Below are positions 44,535-53,283 of a DNA stretch of 64,000 nt, one piece after another. The stretch comes from Alteromonadaceae bacterium 2753L.S.0a.02 (GTDB taxonomy: Bacteria > Pseudomonadota > Gammaproteobacteria > Pseudomonadales > Cellvibrionaceae). Position 1 is the first letter of the stretch, and every line of letters begins with the position of its first letter. The position numbers were made by a program, and so were the translations under genes. The stretch spans positions 2,691,001-2,755,000 of the forward strand of contig VISH01000002.1 of NCBI GenBank assembly GCA_007827375.1, written 5' to 3'. A model generated the notes under the pieces. The model was not told where the DNA came from and did not search any database. It saw nothing but the letters and a program-made list of their open reading frames with translations.

Positions 44535-45485
44535 TTAAGAGCTTTCCAAAACCACTTTTGCACATTCAAATACCAATTTATGAGACTCACCAGTATAGCC
44601 TCCGCTTGTTAAGACAACGGTCGGAATATTTAAGCTCTTTAATTGCCCAAGAACGTAGCGATCGCGTTCAGCAACAGAATCAAAAGAAACGTCAAGCCCG
44701 CCGAGTGGATCTCCAGCAAGAATATCGCTTCCCGCATTGTAGAAAATTAGATCAGCATCTTTTACAGTTTCCAGGTAGAGAGGAAATTCTTCCTTTAAGG
44801 CTTGCAGATAGCTCTTGCCGTCCGTGCGGCTTTTCAACGGTACCATAAAGGGAAATTCATCAACATCGCCAGGGTGCATTCCCGGGTATACCTGAAAGTT
44901 GTACATATCGAAAATGGATACACTCGCATCGTTCTTAAAGAAAGACTCAAAACCATTTCCTCTATGCGCATCCAGGTCGATCATAGCTACCCGGCTCTCC
45001 TGGCGCAGCATACCATCGGCTTTTATCTTGGTAATAGCAAGGGCTGCATCGGCAAAAAAGCAGAAGCCTTCACCATGGTCACTAAAGGCATGGTGATAGC
45101 CACCACCAAGGTTCATTACCGTAGCCTTATGGCTAACAGCGTATTCTGTGGCAACTAACGTGCCCTGTGTTGCCAAGCGAATCGGATCAATCAAATGTTT
45201 ATTAAGCATGCTTGCTGGAGCGAAACGAAGCAGGCCAAGTTCTATGACCTGCGCAATAGACGATGATTCTTTAAGTGATTCAAGGTACTCATTTGTATGG
45301 ATTAGATTCAGTAGTTTATTACTTGCCACTACTTCTGGTAAAAGACAGTAGTCTTCTAAATTGGTAAAAGCCTCGCCAAGCAACCTCCAGGCCTTACTGA
45401 ATTTTTTTGCATCGAAGGGATGTAGCTTATCCAACCCCATCAGCGAGAAGTCGTAGCCTTTTGAGTATACCAATCGATTTTTCAT
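44535..45485 (-). CDS. Histone deacetylase family amidohydrolase
   Basis: Zinc hydrolase of the arginase/deacetylase fold, acting on N-acetyl groups of lysine or polyamine-like substrates. Signatures: GGGYHHAFSDHGEGFCFF (catalytic His pair), MIDLDAHRGNG (zinc ligands Asp and His), YNAGSDILAGDPLGGLDVS (zinc Asp) and SGGYT near the C-terminus. The length of 316 residues is typical of bacterial class IV-like enzymes. It lies between two direct copies of the RAYT element, so it may be mobile cargo. Confidence 0.92.
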   Translation of the reverse strand: MKNRLVYSKGYDFSLMGLDKLHPFDAKKFSKAWRLLGEAFTNLEDYCLLPEVVASNKLLNLIHTNEYLESLKESSSIAQVIELGLLRFAPASMLNKHLIDPIRLATQGTLVATEYAVSHKATVMNLGGGYHHAFSDHGEGFCFFADAALAITKIKADGMLRQESRVAMIDLDAHRGNGFESFFKNDASVSIFDMYNFQVYPGMHPGDVDEFPFMVPLKSRTDGKSYLQALKEEFPLYLETVKDADLIFYNAGSDILAGDPLGGLDVSFDSVAERDRYVLGQLKSLNIPTVVLTSGGYTGESHKLVFECAKVVLESS

Positions 45486-45571
45486 GAAAAGCCTTTTGCT
45501 GATTTAATTTGTAATGCATATAAGTGCGAAACAAGATTGTTGCAGTCCTAATTATTGCATTACAGGTACGA

Positions 45572-45886
45572 TTAACGCTCAGCAACCGATGCATCCCAAA
45601 GCTGTTTGTAGCCGTTTTTTATCATATAGCCACCCACCTTGTTGAACAGCTTGTGCATCCAGAATTCAATATCGACAATCCCGTCTATAACAACATCATT
45701 GTTATGATCCACGATCGCGAAGTCTGTCATTTCCCAAAAGCCCTGAATAATTTCCGCTGCTTCATCAGCACCACTCAAATCGTCTTCGCCACTCATAAAG
45801 GCGATAAGTTTGTGATTCCCAATTCGGGTTGCGTAGTGAACAGCTAATGTTTTTGCGTTTTGGCTACCTTCATTATATTCAAGCAT
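45572..45886 (-). CDS. Unknown small cytosolic protein
   Basis: A 104-residue acidic protein with no signal peptide (GNHKLIAFMSGEDDLSGADEAAEIIQGFWEMTDFAIVDHNND). It overlaps the upstream gene (45879-46433) by eight bases, indicating a translationally coupled pair. Size, acidity and position would suit an immunity or antitoxin-like partner, but no family is recognised. Confidence 0.6.
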   Translation of the reverse strand: MLEYNEGSQNAKTLAVHYATRIGNHKLIAFMSGEDDLSGADEAAEIIQGFWEMTDFAIVDHNNDVVIDGIVDIEFWMHKLFNKVGGYMIKNGYKQLWDASVAER

Positions 45887-46433
45887 TTTTGTAAGCCTCC
45901 AGCGTTAGCCCGCTCATCACAGCCATTCGTTGAGATATCCACTTTAACTTATAAATCAAATCTGTAATTTTCATATCACGAATAACTGCTAAAAGATAGT
46001 GTTCAGGGTTATCCGGGTCTTGAACGAAAGCCATGCCTTCTGGTATCGATTCGGAATCTTCAAGTATCCAATAGGCGCAATTGATGCGCGTACCTTTCTT
46101 TTGGAAGCCACCGAGGAATTTCATAGTTCCCACGGCATGATCGACGGTAGCAGAAAAGGAAAGCCCATGCTCATTGCTCGCCAACACCCAATTAGGGTCG
46201 GCAGTCGATATTTTGTAGTCGCATTCCCGGACACCCTGATGTAGCGCCCCTTTGCCGTGGTGACCCTGCTCATAGAGCGTGGGTTTATTGGGCTCTATCA
46301 CCGTTCTAAACACCACACCTAACTGACTACCTCTACGCTTTCGGTGTTCGATTATCAACGCATTAATTTTTTCTTCAAGATTTTCCAGTGTTTTCAACTG
46401 ATGCTGAAACACCTTTTTCTTATCTTTTCCCAT
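45879..46433 (-). CDS. Unknown protein, partner of the overlapping small gene
   Basis: 184 residues from the ATG at 46433, chosen for AAAGGGA about six bases upstream; a longer frame begins at 46514. The N-terminus is a basic helix (GKDKKKVFQHQLKTLENLEEKINALIIEHRKRRG) and the body has IPEGMAFVQDPDNPEHYLLAVIRDMKITDLI. No signal peptide or known domain. It is coupled to the small gene after it and sits between the two RAYT elements. Confidence 0.6.
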   Translation of the reverse strand: MGKDKKKVFQHQLKTLENLEEKINALIIEHRKRRGSQLGVVFRTVIEPNKPTLYEQGHHGKGALHQGVRECDYKISTADPNWVLASNEHGLSFSATVDHAVGTMKFLGGFQKKGTRINCAYWILEDSESIPEGMAFVQDPDNPEHYLLAVIRDMKITDLIYKLKWISQRMAVMSGLTLEAYKNA

Positions 46434-46594
46434 AGCATTCCCTTTGAAGATTTTATCTGTAATGTGGCTAAAAATATTGCAGGCGCAAATCTCATCACCA
46501 CTGCCCTCGACCATCCAAGCCTATAAAAATATTGCTAATGCATTGCGCTGCTGCTGTGCTCGTTCAATTTCTGCAGTAGCAGCGCTGGTTATTT

Positions 46595-47225
46595 CGTTCC
46601 CACGCTCCCGCGTGGGAATGCATACCGCACTACCAAGCGACACAAACCTCCAACAACCCAACAGTACCCGCATAATCTCTGGCACTAGAGTATCGCCAAT
46701 GAATGGCTTCATCCACATAGCCGCGTTTAACAGGGTTTTGATGTATATAATCAACCTTCTGCCGCATCATACCATCACCTTGAATCAATTCAGGATGCAC
46801 ACCCTCTTGCCAAAACTGATAAGCTCGGTCGTCTTTATGGGCTTTCTTGTAAAAGGCCAATTGCTCTAGAATCTGCCGTATATTATTTTCAGCAAGATAT
46901 TGGATCAGGTTTTTTCCGGTCCATGATTTTAATCGAGCAATATCGTGATCCAATGCTTTGCTTTGCAGAACAAAATGGCAGTGGTTTTCTAAAATTACCC
47001 ACGCATAAATCTTAAGCCCCACTTTACTTAAAAAGCGCAGCGAATCCAACAGAATGTTGACGGTATCGGGGCGAGTGAATACGGGAATCCAGTGCAGCAC
47101 GGTTAGGGTTATAAAGTGGGCTTGTTGTGGATCGATTATTTTGTAGCGGCTTCTGCCCATGGGTTTTACTTCCTGTATATTGTTATTGGATTGGGTATGC
47201 ATTCCCACGCGGGAGCGTGGGAACG
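46595..47225 (-). mobile_element. REP-bounded RAYT element, copy 2 (631 bp)
   Basis: Inverted REP palindromes at 46595-46623 and 47197-47225 bound the element. Same length and orientation as copy 1. Both REP hairpins are perfect here, whereas the right REP of copy 1 has one mismatch (CATGCGGG against CACGCGGG), so copy 2 may be the less altered one. Confidence 0.88.
46630..47160 (-). CDS. REP-associated tyrosine transposase (RAYT), copy 2
   Basis: Intact 176-residue RAYT with the HUH motif ENHCHFV and tyrosine segment VDYIHQNPVKRGYV. It differs from copy 1 by scattered substitutions (for example KVGL against KEGL, AENNI against AEKNI). AGGAAG precedes the ATG at 47160. Both copies are open, so either could act on the three REP-bounded structures here. 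Confidence 0.92.
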   Translation of the reverse strand: MGRSRYKIIDPQQAHFITLTVLHWIPVFTRPDTVNILLDSLRFLSKVGLKIYAWVILENHCHFVLQSKALDHDIARLKSWTGKNLIQYLAENNIRQILEQLAFYKKAHKDDRAYQFWQEGVHPELIQGDGMMRQKVDYIHQNPVKRGYVDEAIHWRYSSARDYAGTVGLLEVCVAW

Positions 47226-47338
47226 AGAGAAAGACAAAAGTCGTAGTTTATTCACTATTTCGATCATCCGATACTCTGAAATTCAAGTAATAGCTATTTG
47301 GAATGGGCACATTTTTCAGGTTCCCGTGATTAGCCAAC

Positions 47339-50038
47339 TTAAAGGCCTGATTCGTTTGTACTATGTTCCTTCCAGTATTCGAAGTCCGAACGCAATTCGC
47401 TATTTTCGATACTTGTGCCAGATTCAAAACTTTTTAAAACATATGAATTCTTAGTAGCCTTGTCTATTGTAAAAATCTCCTCCCGCCGGGTATTTGTATT
47501 GTAAAGTAGCGAGATTAGGGGATATAAGCAGATAAAGTCATCACCGCACTTTATATAGAGCTTGTCTTTTGAGAGGTTTCTGCTGCTGGCAAACTGCATT
47601 TGCTCAAAGGCAGGATGATCCCCCTTTAGTAAGCTAACCGAATATTCCAGCTCATCACTTCTCCAGCCTTTATCGATTTCTTCTATTCGCATTAAATCCC
47701 ACTTGGTACAAAATTCCACATGCGATAACATTGCCTCTAGTACTTCTGTTTGCTCTTTGCTAAAAACCTTTCGCTCGTGCTTATTGGAAGGCCCTCGGTG
47801 ATGTTTAAAATCGTTTAATTGTGAAACCAGCTTTTCTCTGGAGTTCTTTGCAAAGGCCGACTCTTTCTTTCCGCCGGGCTTGTACCATATTCGGGAAAAA
47901 TCTTGCGCCATATCGACGGTGTGGATGCCCGCTAGCAGCTTACAGCTTTGCTGTAAGCTTTCTTGTAAATCGCCCGGTGAAATAGCCTTATCGATGTAAG
48001 CTTTGTAATTGTTGAGCAATGTAGCAACTTCTTCCGGGTGGGATTCCGCGCCATATTTTACAGCCAGACACACGCCAACCGCAGCGAAGAAGGAAAGCAT
48101 CTGCTCCCCATATTTCATTTGCCTTTCGTAGACACCCGCATACTCGCGTTCCATATAAATATGACGATAAGCGAATGCCAAGGGAAAAGGATATTGGGTA
48201 CGCACTTTGTAGTTAATATCATCTTTCAGCTTTAAGGCAGTCTCTAACGAGCTTGCCATAAACAGCGCTTCTTCGAATGTTTCTAACAAGTCGACGGTTT
48301 CATCTCCGTTAAACAAGGCGCGCTTATATTCCTTGGATTTTTCATACTCGCTTTTCAGTGCGCTCTCCAACTTATTCATCTCTTTCACTAAATCGATGAT
48401 TTTGTTGTCTGGTATAGGTACTTCCAGTGATCGTACCGTTTTTAACGTCTGGGTGGGTATGACAGAATAATTTCTGGAATTACTGATACGATTGGAGACT
48501 TGATCGGAATTTAAAAACTGACAAATAAAGTCTATTTCATCTCGTTTTAGATTGTTGAAGCGAATAATAAATACAGTATCTTCAACCGCTATGCCGGAAT
48601 CAATTTCACTCACTAAATAGGCAGCGGGATTCTTGCCAATTCGTTGAAGTAAAATATCATTGGTTTCACACCGGCGTATGGCTTTAGGATATGAAGCAAG
48701 GTCTTTCCTGTCCAGATTGTCATGATCAAGTTTTTCTTTTCTCAGGTCTCTCCCCCTGATTACTGGCTCGCTGCCCTCCTCGACTTTTGATAACTAGGTT
48801 CCCTGCACAACTACCGCAATATCACCGATTTTTTCCCATTTTTCAGAAATTTGTTTATTGATACGGGGTTCAGCATTCGAGTATTCATTAGGTGCTAGCG
48901 AAAAGCTATGCTTCGCAACCTCGCTGTATGAAACATCTACGACGTGCTCGGATTGTATTGTAGAGTTTGCACGGTTTAATACTGCATTGAAGCCTTCGAT
49001 AGATAACACTTGTCTATTTCCGCGAGATTTTTCCGAGCAATCCTCGGCCGAAACAAGACGAACCCGCTCACTCTCTTTCGAATGCTTAAACATAAGAATC
49101 GCGCATTTTAAGCTGGTGTGATACAGCATTCCGGATGGCAAGGTAACGACCATTTTCAGCAGTTTTCTTTCCAGCCAGCTCTGTCGTATTTCTGCAGACA
49201 ACCCACCCGAGAAAAGCACGCCCATTGGCACTAAAAAGGCGGCCTTGCCACTTGGCTTTAAGTGCTGTAGCCCAAGCTCTATAAAGTTCAAGGTCATTTC
49301 CTGCGCAACAATGCCATTCAGTACATCAAAATAGCGGTATTGGGCTTCTGCTTTGGGCATTTTTCCGATTGGCGGATTACCTACCACGATATCAAATTTG
49401 GGCAAGCTATGTGCAAAAGCAAAAGCTGAGCCTGCTAGCTCATCGTAGTTTACATGCCCTGAAAGATAGGCTTTTAATTTGACGACAAGTAAGTTGAACC
49501 GATTCTTGTCGGCACCAATATAGTTAAAGTCGCCTCCCACATGATTTTGTGCAGCACGTAAAAAAGCGCCTGTTCCCATGCTAGGATCAAAAACCGATTT
49601 GTGCTGTTCAATACCTAAAAGGCTGACCATTAAGTCGGCGATACATTCAGGTGTTACGGAAGCTCCGTTACTGGCCGAAATAGGAAACATTTCATCCAAT
49701 ATCTGCAGCAGCTCTACATCGTCCTCTAGCCGTAAAAATTCGGCTTCCACCAAAAACCGAAACAAGGCAGGATGGTCATAGCGGATTTGAAATGAGCCAG
49801 AAGGGTCATACCCCAAAGCAAGTGTATCTTTTATAAATTCCTGAACCGATTTCTCGATAACAGATTCTATTTCATACTGTGGAATTCGGGTTATTTGCAA
49901 TGACCTATTACGCACCGCAAGAAGGGCAATAAAGCCACCTAGCGCCCCTTGCTCGGCGGGAAAACCCGCATCCCTTACAACATTTAAATACCGGGTAAAT
50001 TCAACTTTTAGGCGTTCGAATTCTCTGTTTTCATCCAT
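47339..50038 (-). pseudogene. DNA methylase fused to target-recognition and helical domains, cut by an in-frame TAG
   Basis: One reading frame runs from the ATG at 50038 to 47339 (899 codons), with a single TAG at 48794-48796 (codon 415). Before it is an N6-adenine DNA methylase (FDPSMGTGAFL near 151; motif IV NPPIG near 221, unlike the usual NPPF/Y/W). The next segment IGDIAVVVQGT*LSKVEEGSEPVIRGRDL spans the stop without losing sense and opens a type I target-recognition domain, ending PTQTLKTVRSLEVPIPD. A roughly 350-residue helical C-terminus with no known family follows. It is the fourth gene of the hsd operon, 11 bases after hsdS. Possible fates: nonsense pseudogene, two separate polypeptides, or read-through. 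Confidence 0.8.
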
Positions 50039-50048
50039 GATGTGTTCC

Positions 50049-51674
50049 TTATGCCGTAGCCTGTTCTGTGATGGCGTCAGTAAGGTTGAGTTGGGTGGTT
50101 TGGGCGGCTTTGATGCGGTCTAGTAGGGTATCGCATAAGGTCATTAGTTCGTTGACTTTGTCTACAATTGCCTTTTGAACGTTTATACTAGGGACACTGA
50201 TCGGCACACCTTCAACAACTCTTTTGCTGATTTTTGGCATAGTTCCTGAGGTTCCAGTCATTCGAGACCACATATACTCTCTAGATTCGGGTGCCCTCAT
50301 CCATAACGATAAATATTCCGGCTCTACGCTATCGTTGGCCCGTAACTTCATCATTAAATCTGGATATATTGTATGTATTACATCCGCTTCAATTAGGACG
50401 TTACTTCCAACAAAAACGCTTGAATTACCTCTCTGAACTAATATATCGCCAGCTTTTAGCCATAAGTGAGAATCTTCAGGGATATCTATATCTACAAATT
50501 TAACTTGCTGAAGGTTTAGAAATCCAAAACTTGTAGCACCAAGCTTTAATACTCTGCGGTCGGTTTCAACGGCAGCCTCTTTAGGTGATAGCCCATTCCT
50601 CGGTCCGAAAGACAGTACGTCTTTAACTACCTTACTTTGAACTCTCTCTCCAAAAGAAACCAATTTGCCCATTACGGCCAGTTGCAGGATAGTTTGTTTG
50701 AGTTGTTCGATGCTGTGTTCGGTGGTGAAGAGCACATCGAAGTTTTCGGCGATGCGTTGCCAGGCTGCGCTAAAGCTTGTTGCATCCGCCGCGTTAACCA
50801 GTGTGCCCAACAAGGATTCCACCAAGGTTTGGTGGGCGCTGATGCTGGTTTCTTGTTGTTGCTCTAGTCGGTCGCATAGGGTCATAAGTTCGTTGACTTT
50901 GGTTACTATGCGGTTTTGTTCATCCTCTGGCGGGAATCCAATTATCGCATTATTCAGCGTACCTTTTGTCACATGCTTTAACCCAACACCTCCTTGAGCC
51001 ATAGAAATGAAGTGGTTCATACACCCATTGACAGCCAACCTCATAAATTCGAGATTAATATGTTCAATATGAAAAATACAATTATTGATATGCTGATTCA
51101 GAGCCGCCTCTCCACGCCTCCATATAAATGCACCAAACGATGTACCTGGGGTTCCTGACCAGCTAATTAAAAACGAGTTGTCGTTTATCCTATGATGCTC
51201 AGAGAGCTCACCCTCGAAATAGTTAAAGCTTAAGTCTTGATTATTTAGGTTTTGAATTCTCACGATTGGAAGCCCACCACTTTCTCGCCACTCATGAGAT
51301 TTAAAAGCTCGTCCATTATACATTTCTACCAGATCACCCAGCCTCGTCCACATCCATCCAGAAGGTAATTTGAACGGTTCTTCACTTTTTTCAATTTTAG
51401 ATAACGGCCTCTGTTTTTTAATCTTCTTCTCTTCAACCAAACGCCATTTTTCTTGTCCGATTTTTTTTAGCAACACACTCGCAGGCTCATCATTCGGATC
51501 TTGCGGCACCAACAACCCCCGAACTGCCAACTCCAAAATTAACTCACGCAGTTTTTTAACCCCATAAAGCTCTGTTTTTTTACTGGAGCCTCGACCTTGT
51601 GAATTTTTGGCTTTTATGGTCGATGACCAAATATCCAAATTTTCGGTAACTAACGCACTTACATCTACCAACAT
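50049..51674 (-). CDS. hsdS: Type I restriction-modification specificity subunit
   Basis: Recognises the bipartite target of the HsdMSR complex. It is 541 residues with two target-recognition domains: the first after LPSGWMWTRLGDLVEMYNGRAF (about 105-250), the second about 350-500. Each is followed by a conserved spacer helix, with the repeated phrase KVNELMTLCD in both. The N-terminal helix region (YGVKKLRELILELAVRGLLVPQDP) is also repeated in shorter form (QLKQTILQLAVMGKLV). Its ATG shares one base with the hsdM stop (TAATG). No truncation or frameshift is seen. Confidence 0.95.
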   Translation of the reverse strand: MLVDVSALVTENLDIWSSTIKAKNSQGRGSSKKTELYGVKKLRELILELAVRGLLVPQDPNDEPASVLLKKIGQEKWRLVEEKKIKKQRPLSKIEKSEEPFKLPSGWMWTRLGDLVEMYNGRAFKSHEWRESGGLPIVRIQNLNNQDLSFNYFEGELSEHHRINDNSFLISWSGTPGTSFGAFIWRRGEAALNQHINNCIFHIEHINLEFMRLAVNGCMNHFISMAQGGVGLKHVTKGTLNNAIIGFPPEDEQNRIVTKVNELMTLCDRLEQQQETSISAHQTLVESLLGTLVNAADATSFSAAWQRIAENFDVLFTTEHSIEQLKQTILQLAVMGKLVSFGERVQSKVVKDVLSFGPRNGLSPKEAAVETDRRVLKLGATSFGFLNLQQVKFVDIDIPEDSHLWLKAGDILVQRGNSSVFVGSNVLIEADVIHTIYPDLMMKLRANDSVEPEYLSLWMRAPESREYMWSRMTGTSGTMPKISKRVVEGVPISVPSINVQKAIVDKVNELMTLCDTLLDRIKAAQTTQLNLTDAITEQATA

Positions 51675-53281
51675 TATCTCGTCGCTCCCACGCTTCTTGC
51701 GCCCTTGGCATTGGTTTTTCGCTTAACGCCATTCTGATGTTTACTGGAAGCGGCTCCAGCATACCCGCCGTCTGTGGCGGTAAGCGCCTCGACCAATATG
51801 CCTTTTAGCTGGTCGCGCAGGTTTTGAATGGCTTGCTGTTGCTGGTTGTATTCAGCCAATAGCTCTACCGGGTCGTGATTTACTTGCTCCCCCACATGCG
51901 GGTTTTTAATATCGAGGTTGTAGTTGCGGGCGGCAATCTCTTCGATGCTGACTTTCCAGGCTTGTTCGCTTTCTTTGCGTGTTTTAAAGCCGTCTTCCTC
52001 ATCACCCCACCAGTCGATTTCCGCTTCGAATTCTTCAAAACGCATAGGTTTGGTTTTGTTATAGCTGGTAACACCCTCTGGGTAGGGATGTTCGTAGTAC
52101 CAAATATGCTCGGTGGCGGGCCATTGTTTTTCCGGCTTTTTGGTAAAAAACAGAATATTGGTTTTAATGCCGGTATAGGGGTTAAAAACGCCGTTGGGTA
52201 AACGCACAATGGTGTGCAGATTACATTTTTCCAGCAGCTCTTGTTTCAGGCGGGTTTTCATGCCTTCGCCGAATAGAAAGCCATCGGGCAGGACTACAGC
52301 AGCACGGCCATTATTTTTTAATAACTTAATAATCAGTGCCATAAACAAATCGGCGGTTTCGCGGGTACGAAAATTGGCGGGGAAGTTATTTTCAATACCG
52401 TCTTCTTCCATACCCCCAAAAGGCGGATTGGTGACGATGACATCCACCTGATCTTTTTTACCCCAATCTTTATAGGGGCGTGCCAGGGTGTTGTCGTGGC
52501 GAATTTGTGTGGGTATGTCGATGCCATGCAGAATCATATTGGTAGTGCAGAGCATATGTGGCAGGGCTTTTTTTTCGATGCCTAGAATGCTCTTTTGCAG
52601 CTTTTCTTCGCCTTTGGTGCTTTTTACGTAGTAGTCGCGCTTGTGGTCGATGGCGCAGGCCAAAAAGCCGCCGGTGCCGGTGGCGGGGTCGAAAACGGTT
52701 TCGGTAAGCTTTGGGTCTACCCTATTCACAATAAACTGGGTAACTGCACGCGGGGTGTAAAATTCACCGGCGTTGCCAGCGCTTTGCAGGTCTTTGAGTA
52801 TTTGCTCGTAAATACTGCCGAAGGTGTGGCGGTCTTGGGTATTGTTAAAATTGATTTCGCAAATTTTGTTAATTACCTGGCGAATTAAGGTGCCGGACTT
52901 CATGTAGTTGTAGGCATCTTCGAAAATATTGTGAATTAACAAGGCGCGTTTGGCTTTGTTTACGGCGTGCTCGTCATTTGACGTACTTTGAATATTGAGC
53001 CTTTCTTTGAGTGTGGGGAACAACTGCAGGTTTACAAAATCGCTGAGTTCATCGCCGGTCATGCCTTCCGGGTCGGCCGCCCAGTTGCGCCAGCGCAGGT
53101 GCTCTGGCAAGGGGGATTGATAGTCGTCTTCCAGAAGCTCGATTTCTTCTTCGCGGTCGTCATAGATTTTTAAAAAGAACATCCACACCAATTGGCTTAT
53201 ACGCTGGGCGTCGCCATCGACACCCACGTCTTTACGCATAATGTCTTGAATGGATTTTATTATACTGCTTACGTTACTCAT
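51674..53281 (-). CDS. hsdM: Type I restriction-modification methylase subunit
   Basis: N6-adenine methyltransferase subunit of the type I complex. The N-terminal helical domain (to about 150) is followed by the SAM-binding FDPATGTGGFL near residue 195 and the catalytic NPPFGG near residue 289. The C-terminal 40 residues are low-complexity and basic. The length of 535 residues is normal. It begins three bases after the hsdR stop and overlaps hsdS by one base, as in a single operon. Confidence 0.96.
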   Translation of the reverse strand: MSNVSSIIKSIQDIMRKDVGVDGDAQRISQLVWMFFLKIYDDREEEIELLEDDYQSPLPEHLRWRNWAADPEGMTGDELSDFVNLQLFPTLKERLNIQSTSNDEHAVNKAKRALLIHNIFEDAYNYMKSGTLIRQVINKICEINFNNTQDRHTFGSIYEQILKDLQSAGNAGEFYTPRAVTQFIVNRVDPKLTETVFDPATGTGGFLACAIDHKRDYYVKSTKGEEKLQKSILGIEKKALPHMLCTTNMILHGIDIPTQIRHDNTLARPYKDWGKKDQVDVIVTNPPFGGMEEDGIENNFPANFRTRETADLFMALIIKLLKNNGRAAVVLPDGFLFGEGMKTRLKQELLEKCNLHTIVRLPNGVFNPYTGIKTNILFFTKKPEKQWPATEHIWYYEHPYPEGVTSYNKTKPMRFEEFEAEIDWWGDEEDGFKTRKESEQAWKVSIEEIAARNYNLDIKNPHVGEQVNHDPVELLAEYNQQQQAIQNLRDQLKGILVEALTATDGGYAGAASSKHQNGVKRKTNAKGARSVGATR

Positions 53282-53283
53282 GC

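Noticed and set aside
47116..47454. 112-codon plus-strand frame across the right end of RAYT copy 2
   Set aside because: It runs through the REP hairpin and antisense to the methylase-fusion gene, with no independent support.
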